Shown: piece by piece, positions 1 to 10,495 of the stretch
Numbering within the stretch: the first letter of the stretch is position 1
Layout of the letters: each line of letters starts with the position of its first letter
DNA from: Cytospora piceicola
Lineage: Eukaryota; Ascomycota; Sordariomycetes; Diaporthales; Cytosporaceae
Direction: 5' to 3'
NCBI GenBank assembly: GCA_023375675.1
Contig: JALQBC010000011.1
Coordinates: 310,001-374,000 of the forward strand
DNA length: 64,000 nucleotides
Position numbers and translations under genes: made by a program
Notes under the pieces: model-generated
Told to the model about the DNA's origin: nothing
Databases searched by the model: none
The model's input: only the letters and a program-made list of their open reading frames with translations

Positions 1-1224
1 CTATTGGTATAAGCAGCAGAGTCTTCCCAACCGCTAAAATGCCTTTGCATAAGCCCATCAAAGTAATCTCTAGCCGGCTCGATCAATTTACTGTCGTCCG
101 TGATGCCGTACCATTGTGACCTGTCGTGCCAGAACCGGTCTTTTGCGCCCCCGATGACGATGGATCTGTCCAGACGTGGGATCATGTAGTCATATAGTGC
201 CGGTCCGTAGCGAAGAGAGTAGGTGTTGACCAGGCTTGATGTCTTCTCTGGCACAGTAGGAATGATGCGGCTGCATATCCCGCGGACTGGCACGATCTTC
301 TGCTCAAATTGAGGAGCGATGGCTGCTGTGTACCCGTTTGTGGCGAATACAATCTTAGTTGCGCAGATGGAGCCTCTCGGAGTCGTGACCAGCCAGCGTC
401 CTTCTGGATCTGGCGTCGAGGAGATGGACAATACGGGCGTGTGAGTTTGCAGGTTGATGCCTTTGGCAACCAGCTTGGAGAGAAGATGCATGATCAGCTT
501 GTAAGGCCATAAGTGCGCGGCTGTGAAGGAGAAGCAGCATTTGGCTCCCTTGACCCCCGATATCTGGAATGTGTCAGCATCGGGGCGAGCTCGACATCAT
601 GGGCAACACACAGTCTCAGCGTTTGGTCCTTCAAGGTAATGAATATCACCGAGATCCGCCACTCCTATTCTGCGTAATTCTTGGTATGCTTCGTAAGTTG
701 CCTCAGCATGAGCCTTGTCAAGGTAAACGTCAACGGCCCTAGTTAGGACAAAGTCGCAGTCGATATTCTCCTTCTCCACCATATCCTTCACCGCAAAGAT
801 ATTTGCGGCCTCAAAACGAGCGAAGGCAGCAGCGTTTTCTGACCCATACTTCTTGGTGTATTTCAAGATGTTGTAATACACATCGGGCTTGATATGACCA
901 CCTGAATACAATCAAATTCTGTTTCTTGCTAATATGGAACTCGACAGTGGCCATCCTACCATTGCGCCCAGATGCCCCTGAGCACGCCTCACGCGCCTCC
1001 ACCAAGACTATCTTCGATGGATCTGGGCTATCGCTTGACTCAAGGAGATGGTACAAGGTACTGACGCCAGCGTACCCGGCACCAATCACGAGGATGTCAC
1101 ATTCCGAAGGCAGTGACCCGGATGATCTGAAGCTGTCAAGCTCATGGAGCTCGGTCCGCCAGAACGGCAATGTTGCATCCGCCACGGGCAGACCGGTTTT
1201 GGTGTTCAGGGGCGTGTCAGACAT
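1..1224 (-). CDS. FAD-dependent amino-acid-oxidase-like protein (5' part; runs off the left edge)
   Basis: Likely a FAD-dependent oxidoreductase of the DAO family, oxidising a C-N bond of an amine or amino acid; the substrate is not predictable. Exon 1 (1224-960) starts at ATG 1224 and carries the dinucleotide-binding motif DILVIGAGYAGVS near residues 43-55. An acidic residue ends the next strand (VLVEAREACSGASGRNGG), which is typical of the family. I place introns at 959-902 (GTAGGA...CAG) and 611-564 (GTGTGT...CAG). They join the frames so that the conserved SGRNGGHIKP block is continuous across the first junction. Exon 3 (563-1) reads through FATNGYTAAIAPQ and IVIGGAKDRFWHD to the window edge, so the C-terminus is missing. 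No defect is seen in the visible part. Family call is confident; the exact reaction is not. Confidence 0.85.
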
Positions 1225-2140
1225 CAGGAAAACAAAAAATCGTACGGGCTCCTGGGGTTCAAACTGATTCTAAAGTAATGTGCTTCGAATAATGTGCTTC
1301 GAAGTTGTCTGAAACGGCTTCTCTTCTGGTACCCCTTTTCAGCTGGTGCACCTTGCCGGACTTGCCCGCGATCCATTGATAACAAGCAGGGGAACTCCGA
1401 GTAAAACCCGGACTGCGCCGCTCCGGTGAAAACGGCCGGCCCGGAGTATTGATGACCCCCGGATAAAGTACTCGTAGAATTACCTGACGAATTGAGTCTT
1501 GAAAGCCGGGAGATTAGTAGTGATAGACCAGGGTGGGGGTCTGTAAGAGTGTGGCCAAGACTGAAAGGTAAGATAGGGCGGCCCGGATGTATTGTTACAC
1601 ACATGCATAGATCTACCAACTGGTTCTCTTGTTACAATTATTTGTTTGGTTTAATGTTTCCATACTCATGTTAAGGACATCTGGAAGGTCTTACAAGAAC
1701 AGTAAAATCTACTATTTCGTATAAGGTGACCATCCATATCCAGATTTGGCCCCCCATCGACGCCTGGTGTGACTCCTAGCCTGCTGTTTCAGATTGACGA
1801 TGACAACCATAAAGGAGCGAGAGCCATGAAAGAGCAAGCGCCTTGAAAGAGTGATAGTCATAGAATGGTGTCCACAATAACTCACATACGAGTAACAGAG
1901 TGACGGTCATGATTCATGAACGACTAACTGCTGTAAGGAGGCAACATGCATGAAGTGACATTCTTTCGAAGAGTAATGGCTATAAAAGCAACATCTGTCT
2001 AGAACTGACAGCTAGTGATATAAGAAACCTGCAGAGCATAGCTACAAGGTCCACAGATGCCTTGGGTATAGCTTCATAGGTGATATCACGGGCGATCCGG
2101 AGCCATGAAGACGTGGACATTCAGGTAAAAAGCAAAACTA
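1225..2140. other. Non-coding spacer upstream of the FAD oxidoreductase gene
   Basis: This stretch holds the presumed promoter of the leftward oxidoreductase gene. Around 1395-1450 there are several CGG/CCG triplets in inverted arrangement, of the type bound by Zn2Cys6 regulators, but no specific site can be named. No convincing ORF, RNA gene or repeat is seen elsewhere in it. Confidence 0.5.
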
Positions 2141-2206
2141 CGAGCTGCCTAGGATTCGAACCTAGAACCTCTACCATCGGAAAGTAAAACGCTAACCATT
2201 GCGCCT
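2141..2206 (-). pseudogene. 5'-truncated tRNA-Arg (CCG) copy at the edge of the AT-rich block
   Basis: On the minus strand the D-stem GCGC, an anticodon arm with loop TTCCGAT (anticodon CCG), a T-arm with GGTTCGAATCC (B box) and the 3' acceptor strand GCAGCTC are visible, followed by a T-rich terminator. The matching 5' acceptor strand is absent: sequence in front of the D-arm is AT-rich and does not pair. The 3' flank resembles that of the intact tRNA at 3411-3500, so the two look like inverted duplicates of one locus. Probably non-functional. Confidence 0.55.
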
Positions 2207-3410
2207 TATATCTTATTTTAAATATATTAATATATATTATTCTTTATATCTATAACCTTAACTTTAATAAGTTACTTAGTTAGCCGGAAATTCTTTATAA
2301 AGATCTTATTTATTTTATAAAGCTAGCTTTATATAGGTTATATATAACTTTTAACTATATAACCTTTTAATATTATAACCTTAAAGTATAATAACTAATA
2401 ATATTAGCTTTATAAGTTATAACCTATACTTTTATAAAGGTTATACTATAATTATTATATTTAAATACTATAAATCTTAAAAGCTTTTTATATACCTTAG
2501 TTATACTATTATAGTAGCTATTTAAGTATAAGTAGTAGTGTATATATTAGTTTAGTTCTCTTTATTACTATATAAGGGCTTAAACGCCTAATAGATATTC
2601 TTATAGAAAAGTAAGGCCGAGTAGCCTACCTAAACGGTAGCCTTTTATTAGCTACTATAACTATTTTTAAAAGCTTTAAAAAATTTATTAAATTATTATA
2701 ATATAATAAAAAGTAGTAGTAAACCTATTTATTAAAAAAGCTTTTTATTTAAAAGAATTTAAACTTAATAAACTAAATTAACATAGCTTTAAATAGTAAT
2801 AATAAGCTTATATTAATGTTATTTTAACTACTTACTTACTTACTTAATTATATACTTAAGTATTTACTTACTTACTTATTTATATACTTACTTATTAAAT
2901 AACTTTTACTTACTAGCTTACTTATTAGCTAAGAATTAAATCTATTAGCTTTAATAATAAGTTTATTTTAAAGGTTATAATTTAATTATATATACTATTT
3001 AATAGCCTTTTATTTAAGAATTTAGATTTTAGTTTTATTATTTAAATTAAACTTAATTTTATACTTATATTTTAATAAAAACTTAAAGCTTTAAGTAAGC
3101 TTTTTTATTATAAGCTTTAAAGTAATTATAAGCTTTTTAATAACTATTTAAAAGCCTTATAATCTTTATTTTACTTAGCTATTTAAGAACTAGAATTACT
3201 ACTTTCTATAGCTAACTAAATGCTATAAATAAGTATTATAGTAAATTAGTATAATTATAATTTAAAGCTAATTAGTATTAAAAACAGGTAGTAGAAATTC
3301 TAAGTAACAGTTTTTTATATACTTGCTTATATTATAAAACAAACGTTAACCTTTTTAACAGAAGGTATTTAAATACTTAATCTGTAACTCTTTCACTTAT
3401 TTTATTACAG
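2207..3410. repeat. AT-rich, RIP-like decayed repeat DNA
   Basis: The sequence is overwhelmingly A/T with TA-rich words and has no ORF of note. It contains the decayed solo LTR listed separately. Its composition contrasts sharply with the balanced genes on either side, which is the usual picture of a repeat island mutated by RIP in an ascomycete. Other parts recur in altered form further right (for example near 3285-3355 and 4760-4860). Confidence 0.75.
2510..2659 (+). repeat. Solo LTR, copy 1, heavily C-to-T decayed
   Basis: This 150-bp segment aligns end to end with the segments at 11819-11966 and 29000-29145. The ends TATAGTAGC...GCTACTATA correspond to TGTAGTAGCC...GGCCACCACA in the better copy, with almost all differences being G-to-A or C-to-T. 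It is bounded by a 5-bp direct repeat ACTAT (2505-2509 and 2660-2664), the target duplication expected of an LTR retrotransposon. No internal domain is attached, so it is a recombined solo LTR. Confidence 0.8.
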
Positions 3411-3500
3411 GGGCTGCTAGCGCAAGGGTAGCGCGTCAGTTTCCGATTTCTGTGTATTATTAGTTACTGAAGGTTCTAGGTTCGAATCCTAGGTAGCTCG
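3411..3500 (+). tRNA. tRNA-Arg (anticodon CCG) with a short intron
   Basis: A full cloverleaf can be drawn. Acceptor GGGCTGC pairs with GTAGCTC; the D-stem is GCGC/GCGC with an A-box-like AAGGGTAGC; the anticodon stem is TCAGT/ACTGA; the T-stem is CTAGG/CCTAG with TTCGAAT. The loop TTCCGA is followed by about 17-18 nt of extra sequence at the canonical intron position (37/38). Reading the loop gives anticodon CCG, for CGG codons. A T-run follows at about 3503-3508 as a Pol III terminator. It sits inside strongly AT-rich decayed DNA yet has kept its pairing, which suggests it is functional or recently so. Confidence 0.7.
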
Positions 3501-3663
3501 AATTTTTTGCTTTTACTTCTTATTATACCGCCTTTTATACCTTTTATTAAAAAGGTAAACATTTATTTTATAATACTAGGGAACAGCGGTAGAACCGCCT
3601 GCCGAGAAGGCCTTCTGTTAAAAAGAATAGGAAACTTAATAGCTACTTAGTTAAATAGTTAGA

Positions 3664-3753
3664 TACGCCGCTTAAGCTGCTTTAAATCCGATAAAGTAAC
3701 GCTTATAAGGCGTTACTTTATCGTCTCCTCTACAGCCTTAAGCAGCGAAATAT
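3664..3753. repeat. Long hairpin repeat, with inverted partner at 7697-7740
   Basis: Bases 3664-3701 and 3710-3750 are near-perfect reverse complements around a short loop (ATAAAGTAACGC / GCGTTACTTTAT core). A decayed direct copy lies at about 5165-5250. A GC-richer inverted copy lies at 7697-7740, immediately before the helicase leader. The copies flank microsatellite tracts in opposite orientation (CTTA to the right of 3753, TAAG to the left of 7697), so this looks like the boundary of a repeated unit. Confidence 0.6.
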
Positions 3754-3774
3754 TTATTTATTTACTTTATAATT

Positions 3775-3830
3775 AACTAATTTATTAGCTAATTTATATA
3801 TTTACTTACATACTTATATATTTACCTACC

Positions 3831-3869
<39 letters not shown>

Positions 3870-4170
3870 CTACTTACTTACTTATTTACTTACTAGCTAA
3901 CTTACTAGCTAACTTACTAGCTTATCTACCTACTTACCTACTTACTTACTTATTTACTTACTTAATAGCTAATTTACTTACTAGCTAACTTATTACCTAA
4001 CTTACTTACTTACTTACTTAATAACTAAGTAATAAACTTATTAACTACTTTAATAGCTACCTTTCTAGCTAACTTACTAGCTACTTTACTAGCTAATATA
4101 TTAGCTAACTAACTTACTTACCTACTTACTTAGTTACCTACTTACTTACTTACTTACTTACTTACCTACC

Positions 4171-4210
<40 letters not shown>

Positions 4211-4320
4211 AGTTAATTTAATAGCTAATTTACTAACTAACTTACTTACTTACTTATTTATTTACTTATTTACTTACTCTCTTACTTCTTTACTTACTTA
4301 CTTACTTATTAACTTAATTC
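3775..4320. repeat. (CTTA)n microsatellite tract
   Basis: Long uninterrupted runs of CTTA alternate with CTAGCTAA and CTAC variants. A shorter tract of the same type occupies about 5295-5420. This strand is the reverse complement of the TAAG tract at 6355-7690. Confidence 0.9.
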
Positions 4321-6354
4321 GAATCTAAAGGCTTATATAAGCCTTCGGTAAAGAAAAAGGAAGGGAAAGGCTAGGGTTCGGGTTAAGAACCTTAAGAACC
4401 TATAGAATTAAAACTATTAGCTTTAATAGTAAGCCTACTTTAAGGGCTACGATTTAATTAAATATACCGTTTAATAGCCCTTTTTCTTAAGTTTCAGATT
4501 TAGGTAAGCTCTTTTTAATAGGATTAAAACTCGAGCGTACATCTTAGTTAAAACGTAAGGTCTTTAATAAAAGGCTTTATTGTAGGTCCGACCTTATCTA
4601 GGCCTTAAAGTGACTGTACGTCCTCCGGCAGGCATTAAAAGGCCTTATAATCTCTAGTTCTCTTAGCCGTTCGACGGCTAAAAACACTACTTTTAACATC
4701 TAATTAAATCCGAGAAACAGGTACTATAGCGAATCAGTATAATTATAATTCAGAGCTAATCAGAATTAAAAACAGGTAGTATAAATCTTAAAGGTAATAA
4801 TTTTCTATATACTCGCCCGGCTTATAAAATAAACATTAACCTTTTTAATAGAAGGTATAAGTAAGTATATAGAAAAAACTATTACTTAGAATCTATACTA
4901 TTTATTTTTAATTTTAATTAGCTTTAAATTATAATTATATTAATTTACTATAATACTTATTTAAAATATTTAATTAGCTATTAATATTATAATTATATAC
5001 TTACTTAATTATTTTAAATACTCTTTTAAAACTTTTAAAATTATATAAGTATACTTTTAATTAAAGTTAATATTAAAGTATATAATTTAATTAAAAATAG
5101 TAGTAAAACCGCTTACCGAAAAGGCTTTCTTTTAAAAAGAATTAGAAACTTAATAACTAAATATATTATTTAAACTACTTTAAATTTAATAAAGTAACGC
5201 TCTTTAAGCTATACCTTATTATCTCTTTTATAGCCTTAAGTAGCAAAATATTTATTTACTTTATAACTAACTAATTTATTAGCTAATTTATATATTTACT
5301 TACTTACTTACCTACTTACTTACTTACCTACTTACTTAGCTATTTACTTTCTTACTTATTTACTTACTTATTTGCTAGCTACATTATTTATTAACTAAAT
5401 TACTTAGCTACTTATATACTTACTTGCTTATATAAGCCTTTAATAGAAAAGAAAAAAGAGAAAAACCAAGGTTTAAGTTTAAAACTTTAATAACTTATAA
5501 GATTAAAACTATTAGCCTTTATAGTAAGCTTATTATATAAGCTATAATTTAATTAAATATATAGTTTAATAGCCTTTTATTTAAAGATAAACATTTAAAT
5601 AAATAAATTAAAACTCGAGCGTGTATTTTAATTTAAATTTAAAGGCTTATATAAGCCTTTAGTAAAAGGATAGGCTAAAGTTTAAGTTAAAACCTTTAAG
5701 AATTTAAAGAATTAAAACTATTAGCTTTAATAGTAAGTCTACCTTAAAGGCTATAATTTAATTAAATATACTGTTTAATAGCTTTTTTTAAAAAGTTTTA
5801 ATTTAAAGTAAGTTCTATATTAGTAGGCGTAAAGGTAATTAGTTACAATCGATCGTATATATTCTTTAATCTTAGTTATACGTATGTATTTCTTAAGTTT
5901 AAAGCTATTACTAAGTAGTACGGTAAACTAGCTATAAGCTAAGCAGCTTAATAGTTCTACTGCTCTACCAGGGCGGTAAGCTTAACCGCCTGCCTAATTA
6001 GGCAGTCGTTCTATATTCTATATAATTAAATTAAAACTTAAGCGTGCATCTTAATTTAACCTTAAAGTCTTCTATATGCCTTATTATAAGCTTTATTATA
6101 AGCTTTAAGTAATTATAAGGTTTTTAGTAAGTATTAAAAGGCTTAATATACTTTAGTTTTTTTAGCTATTTAACAGTTAAAAACACTGCTTTTAGCAACT
6201 AATTAAATCTTTTAAACAGGTATTATAGCGAATAATTATAATTATAATTCAGCTAATTAAAATTAAAAACAGATAGTACAAATCTTAAGCCTTCCTTACC
6301 TTCTTCTATACCTTAAAGTATTAAAGGCTTATATAAGCCTTTAAATTTAAACTA

Positions 6355-7690
6355 AGTAAGTAAGTAAGTAAATATATAAGTAGCTAAGTAAGTTAGCTAA
6401 TAAATATACTAGCTAGTAAATAAGTTAACTAATAAGTAAATAAGTAAGCTAGTAATTAAGTCTACTAGTTATTATAATATATTAAAATAGTCGAGGTAAA
6501 GCTGTAATCTTAATATAATATAAAGATTTTAGCTAATTAAAGAGAAGGCTTAAGTATATCTAAGCCTTTTCGATCGAAGGTGTAAATACTAAGTATAGTA
6601 AAGCTTAGTAGGTTACTTAGTTTATACGTAGGCGTTAAGTTAAGTAACTTCTAGCCTTACGCTGTTCTATTAAACTAGTAATTACATTAGTTAATAAGTA
6701 AGTAAATAAATAAATATATAAGATAGCTATTAACTTAATTAGAAAATAATTTAGCTTATAAATAAATAAGTAAGTAAGTAAGTAAGCTATTTAATAAGTT
6801 AGCTAGTAAGTTAGTTAATAAAATAAATAGTTAGTTAAATAGTTAATTACTAAGTAAGTTAGTTATTAAGTAAGTTAGCTAGTAAGTAAGTAAGTAAATA
6901 AGTAGGTAGGTAGCTAAGGAAGTAGGTAAGTAACTAAGTAAGTAAATAAGTAAGTAAGTAAAGAAGGAAGTAGGTAAGTAACTAAGTAAGTAAATAAGTA
7001 AGTAAGTAATAAAGGAAGTAAGTAAGTAAGAAAGTAGGTAAGTAAGTTAGCTAGTAAGTTAGCTAGTTAGTTACTAAGTAAGTTAGTTATTAAGTAAGTT
7101 AGCTAGTAAGTAGGTAAGTAAATAAGTAAGTAAATAAGTAAGTAAGTAAAGAAGGAAGTAAGTAAGTAAGTTAGCTAGTAAGTAGGTAAGTAAATAAGTA
7201 AGTAAATAAGTAAGTAAATAAGTAAGTAACTAAGTAAGTAAATAAGTAAGTAAGTAAAGAAGAAAGTAAGTAAGTAAGAAAGTAGGTAAGTAAGTTAGCT
7301 AGTAAGTTAGCTAGTTAGTTACTAAGTAAGTTAGTTACTAAGTAAGTTAGCTAGTAAGTAGGTAAGTAAATAAGTAAGTAAATAAGTAAGTAAGTAAAGA
7401 AGGAAGTAAGTAAGTAAGTTAGCTAGTAAGTAGGTAAGTAAATAAGTAAGTGAATAAGTAAGTAAATAAGTAAGTAAGTAAAGAAGGAAGTAAGTAAGTT
7501 AGCTAGTAAGTAGGTAAGTAAATAAGTAAGTAAATAAGTAAGTAAATAAGTAAGTAAGTAAAGAAGGAAGTAAGTAAGTAAGTTAGCTAGTAAGTAAGTT
7601 AACTAGTAAGTAGCTAATTTAAAGTAAGTAAGTAACTAAGTAGGTAGGTAAATAAATAAGTTAGCTAATAAGTTAGTTAGTTAATAAGTG
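6355..7690. repeat. (TAAG/GTAA)n microsatellite with higher-order repeats
   Basis: About 1.3 kb of GTAAGTAAGTAA interspersed with TTAGCTAG, GTAGGTAG and AAAGAAGGAAG variants. From about 6860 the variants recur in a fixed order, giving a higher-order repeat on top of the tetranucleotide. It ends directly before the helicase upstream region. On the + strand it is full of GTAAGT words. Confidence 0.9.
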
Positions 7691-7746
7691 AATAAGTATT
7701 TCGCCGCTTAAGGCTGCGGAGGATACGATAGAGTAACGCCCGAAGG

Positions 7747-7889
7747 GTGCAATTTGTTGTACTACCGCAACCACCGCGACCAAATCCCAAGCATCGACCA
7801 CCGCAACCAACGCAACCACACCAAAGCCATCACAACCTGCCTACAACCACCGCAACCAAATTTCAACCATCGACCACCACATCATCAAA
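7747..7889 (+). promoter_or_regulatory. G-poor ACC/CAA-rich leader of the DEAH helicase gene
   Basis: From GTGCAATTTGTTG onward the sequence consists of irregular repeats of CCACCGCAACCAA-type words up to the start codon. It is almost free of G, as expected of an unstructured 5' leader. A diverged inverted copy of 7747-7850 lies at 25217-25335, and the leader of the RRM gene (25430-25590) has the same style of ACC/CAA repeats. No TATA box is visible; the transcription start is not defined by sequence alone. Confidence 0.5.
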
Positions 7890-10138
7890 ATGTCAAGCTC
7901 TCAGATCACCGCGCGCGTTGTCGTGGACCAGGAGAACGGCGAGTTCAATTGGATCAAGACGGCCAAGACAGCCTATACTCCCAAGTACAAGCAAATCCTC
8001 GTCCAGCGCCAAGAGCTTCCTGTTTTCAGACAGCGCGAGGAGTTCCTCAAGAAGTACCAGAGATCGCGCGTCGTCGTCCTGACTAGCGATACGGGCTCGG
8101 GAAAGACGACAGAAATCCCTCCCCTGGTCTATTTCAATGACCAGTCGAGTGGTTTGCAGGTCGTCTGCACCCAACCGCGTCGTACAGCAGCTACATCTGT
8201 GGCCACACGCGTAGCAGATGTCCTGGACGTGGAGCTGGGCAAGGAGGTCGGGTACAAGGTCCGATTCGACGACAAGACGAGTCATGATACCAAGATCATT
8301 TACGCGACCGACGGTATCTTGCTCAGAGAGTTCCACAAGGATCAGACATTCTCTAAGTATAGCTGCATCATCGTCGATGAGGCGCACGAGCGCAACGTCA
8401 ACTCCGACATCCTGATGGGTATGCTCAAGTATGCCCTTACCAAGCGGGTGGACTTGCGCGTCATCATCATGTCGGCTACTCTGGACGCCCAAAAGTTCAA
8501 AGATTACTACCCTGGGGCTGACGCCCTCCATATTCAAGGGCGGACTCGACCTGTCGCCATCTCATATCTTTCGGAGGCAACTCTCGATCCAAACTATTTC
8601 TTTGCTGCTATGCGGACGGCTATATCGATCCACATGACACACGACGAGGATCGCGAGGACAAAGGTCATATTCTTATCTTCTTGCCAGGGGAAGAAGACA
8701 TCCAGAGGGGGTGTGTCCTTCTGCGTATGGAGGCGCCAAGTCTTCATGTGCTTCCTTTCTATTCCTCCTTGGCCCGTGACGAGCAAGACAAGGTCTTCCG
8801 CCCAGTCTCGAAGGGCACGCGGAAATGTGTTCTTTCTACCAACATTGCCGAAGCGAGTGTCACTATCCCAGACATCGCCTACGTTATCGATACCGGGATC
8901 ATGAAGACCATCAGGTACAATCCGCGTGCTGGAATGGAGATGCTTGAGACTACGACCATTTCCAAGGCTGCTGCCCAGCAGCGGGCCGGGCGAGGTGGAC
9001 GCACGCGGGAGGGCCAATGTTTCCGTTTGTATACAAAGGAAACATATGACCGAGACTTCATCCAGTCAACTGTACCGGAGATCATGACTTCCAACATGGC
9101 CCCCGTGGTTCTGCGTCTGAAGGGCGTTGGTTGGAACAATGTCCTGAGTTGGCCTTTCATTGACCCTCCAGCACCAGAGTTGCTGTTCCGCGCTTTGGAG
9201 GACTTGCATGCTATGTAAGCATCCAATTCCCGTATCTGTTCCTACACTCTAGCTTAAGATAAAACTGACCCTTATACCTGACAGGGCCCTCATCGACGAC
9301 ACCCGTGTCCTCACAGCGAAGGGCAAGCAAGCCGCCAACATGTCGATCGACCCCGCGTGGTTTGTGGCAATTGATGAGGGGCATAGGCTGAAGTGTTCCT
9401 CCGATATGGTCACTCTTGCCGCTATATTCGGCATCCAGAACTCCATATTTGTTCGGCCTTGGCACATACAGGAGGTAGCTGCACAAGCGAAGACGTTCTT
9501 CTCCCATCCGCTTTCGGAGCACATGGCGTACCTCAATGCGGTACATGCCTACGTTCGGGAAAAGATAGCCGAGAGGATTGATATAGACCAGTGGTGTCGA
9601 GACCATTTCATCTCGCATCAGGCTATGGAGCAGGTCCTGCAGCTCCGAGCTCAGTTCATTCGCGAATGGGAGGTAGAGTTCGGGCCAGTCATCGGTGTGC
9701 CATGGTCCGCTGAGAACACTGAGGACGGCACCACGGCTATCCGAAAAGCTTTAGCTCGTGGCTTCTCTCACCAAGTTGCTTTCCTGCACGCTAAAGGGTA
9801 CGTGACGGTCCACGGCAAGCAGCATGCCCTGCTCTCGACGGACAGCCCGTTGGCTGAAGCCGAGCACAAGTGGGTGATCTACGACAAGTTTCGCCTCATT
9901 GGCAAGCAGAATTTGCTGGTCACCACCGCCGTGGAGCCTGAGTGGCTCATGGTAAGTTCACCAACCATGTCTTACACCAGTAATGACACATACTGATCTA
10001 GTACAGGACCTACCAGTTTTCCGAGATGATCGGTGGCACAAAGACCACAGCGGTATGCTGAAGCAGCAATATGCTAAGGATTCGCTGGATGCTGCTCGCA
10101 CCCACATGCAGTCCAGTTCTGGGGCTTCAGGAGTCTAA
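7890..10138 (+). CDS. DEAH-box RNA helicase, Prp43-like
   Basis: ATP-dependent RNA helicase of the DEAH/RHA group, closest in style to Prp43, which works in spliceosome disassembly and ribosome assembly. The role of this copy is unknown. It is encoded in three exons (7890-9214, 9285-9951, 10007-10138) with GTAAG...AG introns; the product is 707 aa. Visible motifs: TSDTGSGKTT (motif I, residues 65-74), CTQPRRTAA (Ia), VDEAHERN (II, 162-169), MSATLD (III, 194-199), STNIAEASVTIPD (V) and QRAGRGGR (VI, 364-371; the usual form is QRAGRAGR). The C-terminal half keeps the winged-helix/ratchet/OB-type region, including GFSHQVAFLHAKGYVTVHGKQ-like text. The frame is intact although the gene lies between RIP-decayed DNA and decayed virus-like genes. 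It ends 33 nt before a hairpin array. It may be an extra, mobile or recently acquired copy rather than the housekeeping Prp43. Confidence 0.9.
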
Positions 10139-10170
10139 ATAGGGATCTCTATGGAGTGGATTTGGTGTTC

Positions 10171-10280
10171 GGAACGCAGGTCCGTTATGGTATCCTGTCG
10201 TTAGGACGCAAGTCCGTTATGGTTTTCTGTCGTTAGGACGCAAGTCCGTTATGATTTTCTGTCGTTAGGACGCAAGTCCA
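10171..10280 (+). repeat. 3'-UTR tandem array of GCAA-tetraloop hairpins (helicase gene)
   Basis: Four copies of a 32-bp unit start 33 nt after the helicase stop codon. Three carry the perfect hairpin GGAC-GCAA-GTCC (10204-10215, 10236-10247, 10268-10279). The first (10171-10183) is a variant, GGAACGCAGGTCC. Units are otherwise near-identical (GTTATGGTTTTCTGTCGTTA). GCAA is a stable GNRA-type loop in RNA. Orientation matches the transcript. Comparable arrays follow the RRM gene and the 642-aa gene. Confidence 0.8.
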
Positions 10281-10404
10281 TCATGATTTCTTAGGTCTTT
10301 GCACATGCAATGACTTGATGAATGAAAATGGAATGACTGCGCTAAGCACCGGCAATACTTGAGTCTGTATGAATTGAGAATTATATAAGAATTGGGCTGG
10401 CCAC

Positions 10405-10490
10405 GAGATAAAATCACCAGGGTTATTCCGTACTTTCACAGTTGAGCGATCAGCTAGGGTACGGCCAACGTACAATCCCTTACTCACTGG
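10405..10490 (+). repeat. Truncated copy of the upstream region of the 642-aa gene
   Basis: The block around GTACTTTCACAGTTGAGCGA and CTAGGGTACGGCCAACGT (10430-10478) is an inverted, slightly diverged copy of 33525-33595, the region upstream of the 642-aa gene. In this orientation the copied promoter faces right, into the virus-like block, whose first decayed gene ends at 10496. No gene follows it. Confidence 0.7.
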
Positions 10491-10495
10491 CTACT

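Larger units (their letters stand above)
3501..7696. repeat. AT-rich repeat block with nested, partly inverted decayed elements
   Basis: About 4.2 kb of AT-rich DNA without genes. Words recur in several decayed copies: the element around 3580-3620 (CAGCGGTAGAACCGCC type) reappears near 5098-5130 and, inverted, near 5960-5990. A segment with TAGCTTTAATAGTAAGCC recurs at about 4420, 5510 and 5720. Inverted arms lie at about 4728-4815 and 4855-4945. The pattern fits nested transposon remnants inactivated by RIP. No intact coding capacity is visible. Confidence 0.7.

Noticed and set aside
3501..7696. Centromere core
   Set aside because: The AT-rich block is only a few kb, has an intact tRNA and an intact gene directly beside it, and is adequately explained as RIP-decayed repeats.
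10171..10280. CRISPR-like array
   Set aside because: The units are contiguous tandem copies without variable spacers, in a eukaryotic 3' UTR, and no cas genes are present.
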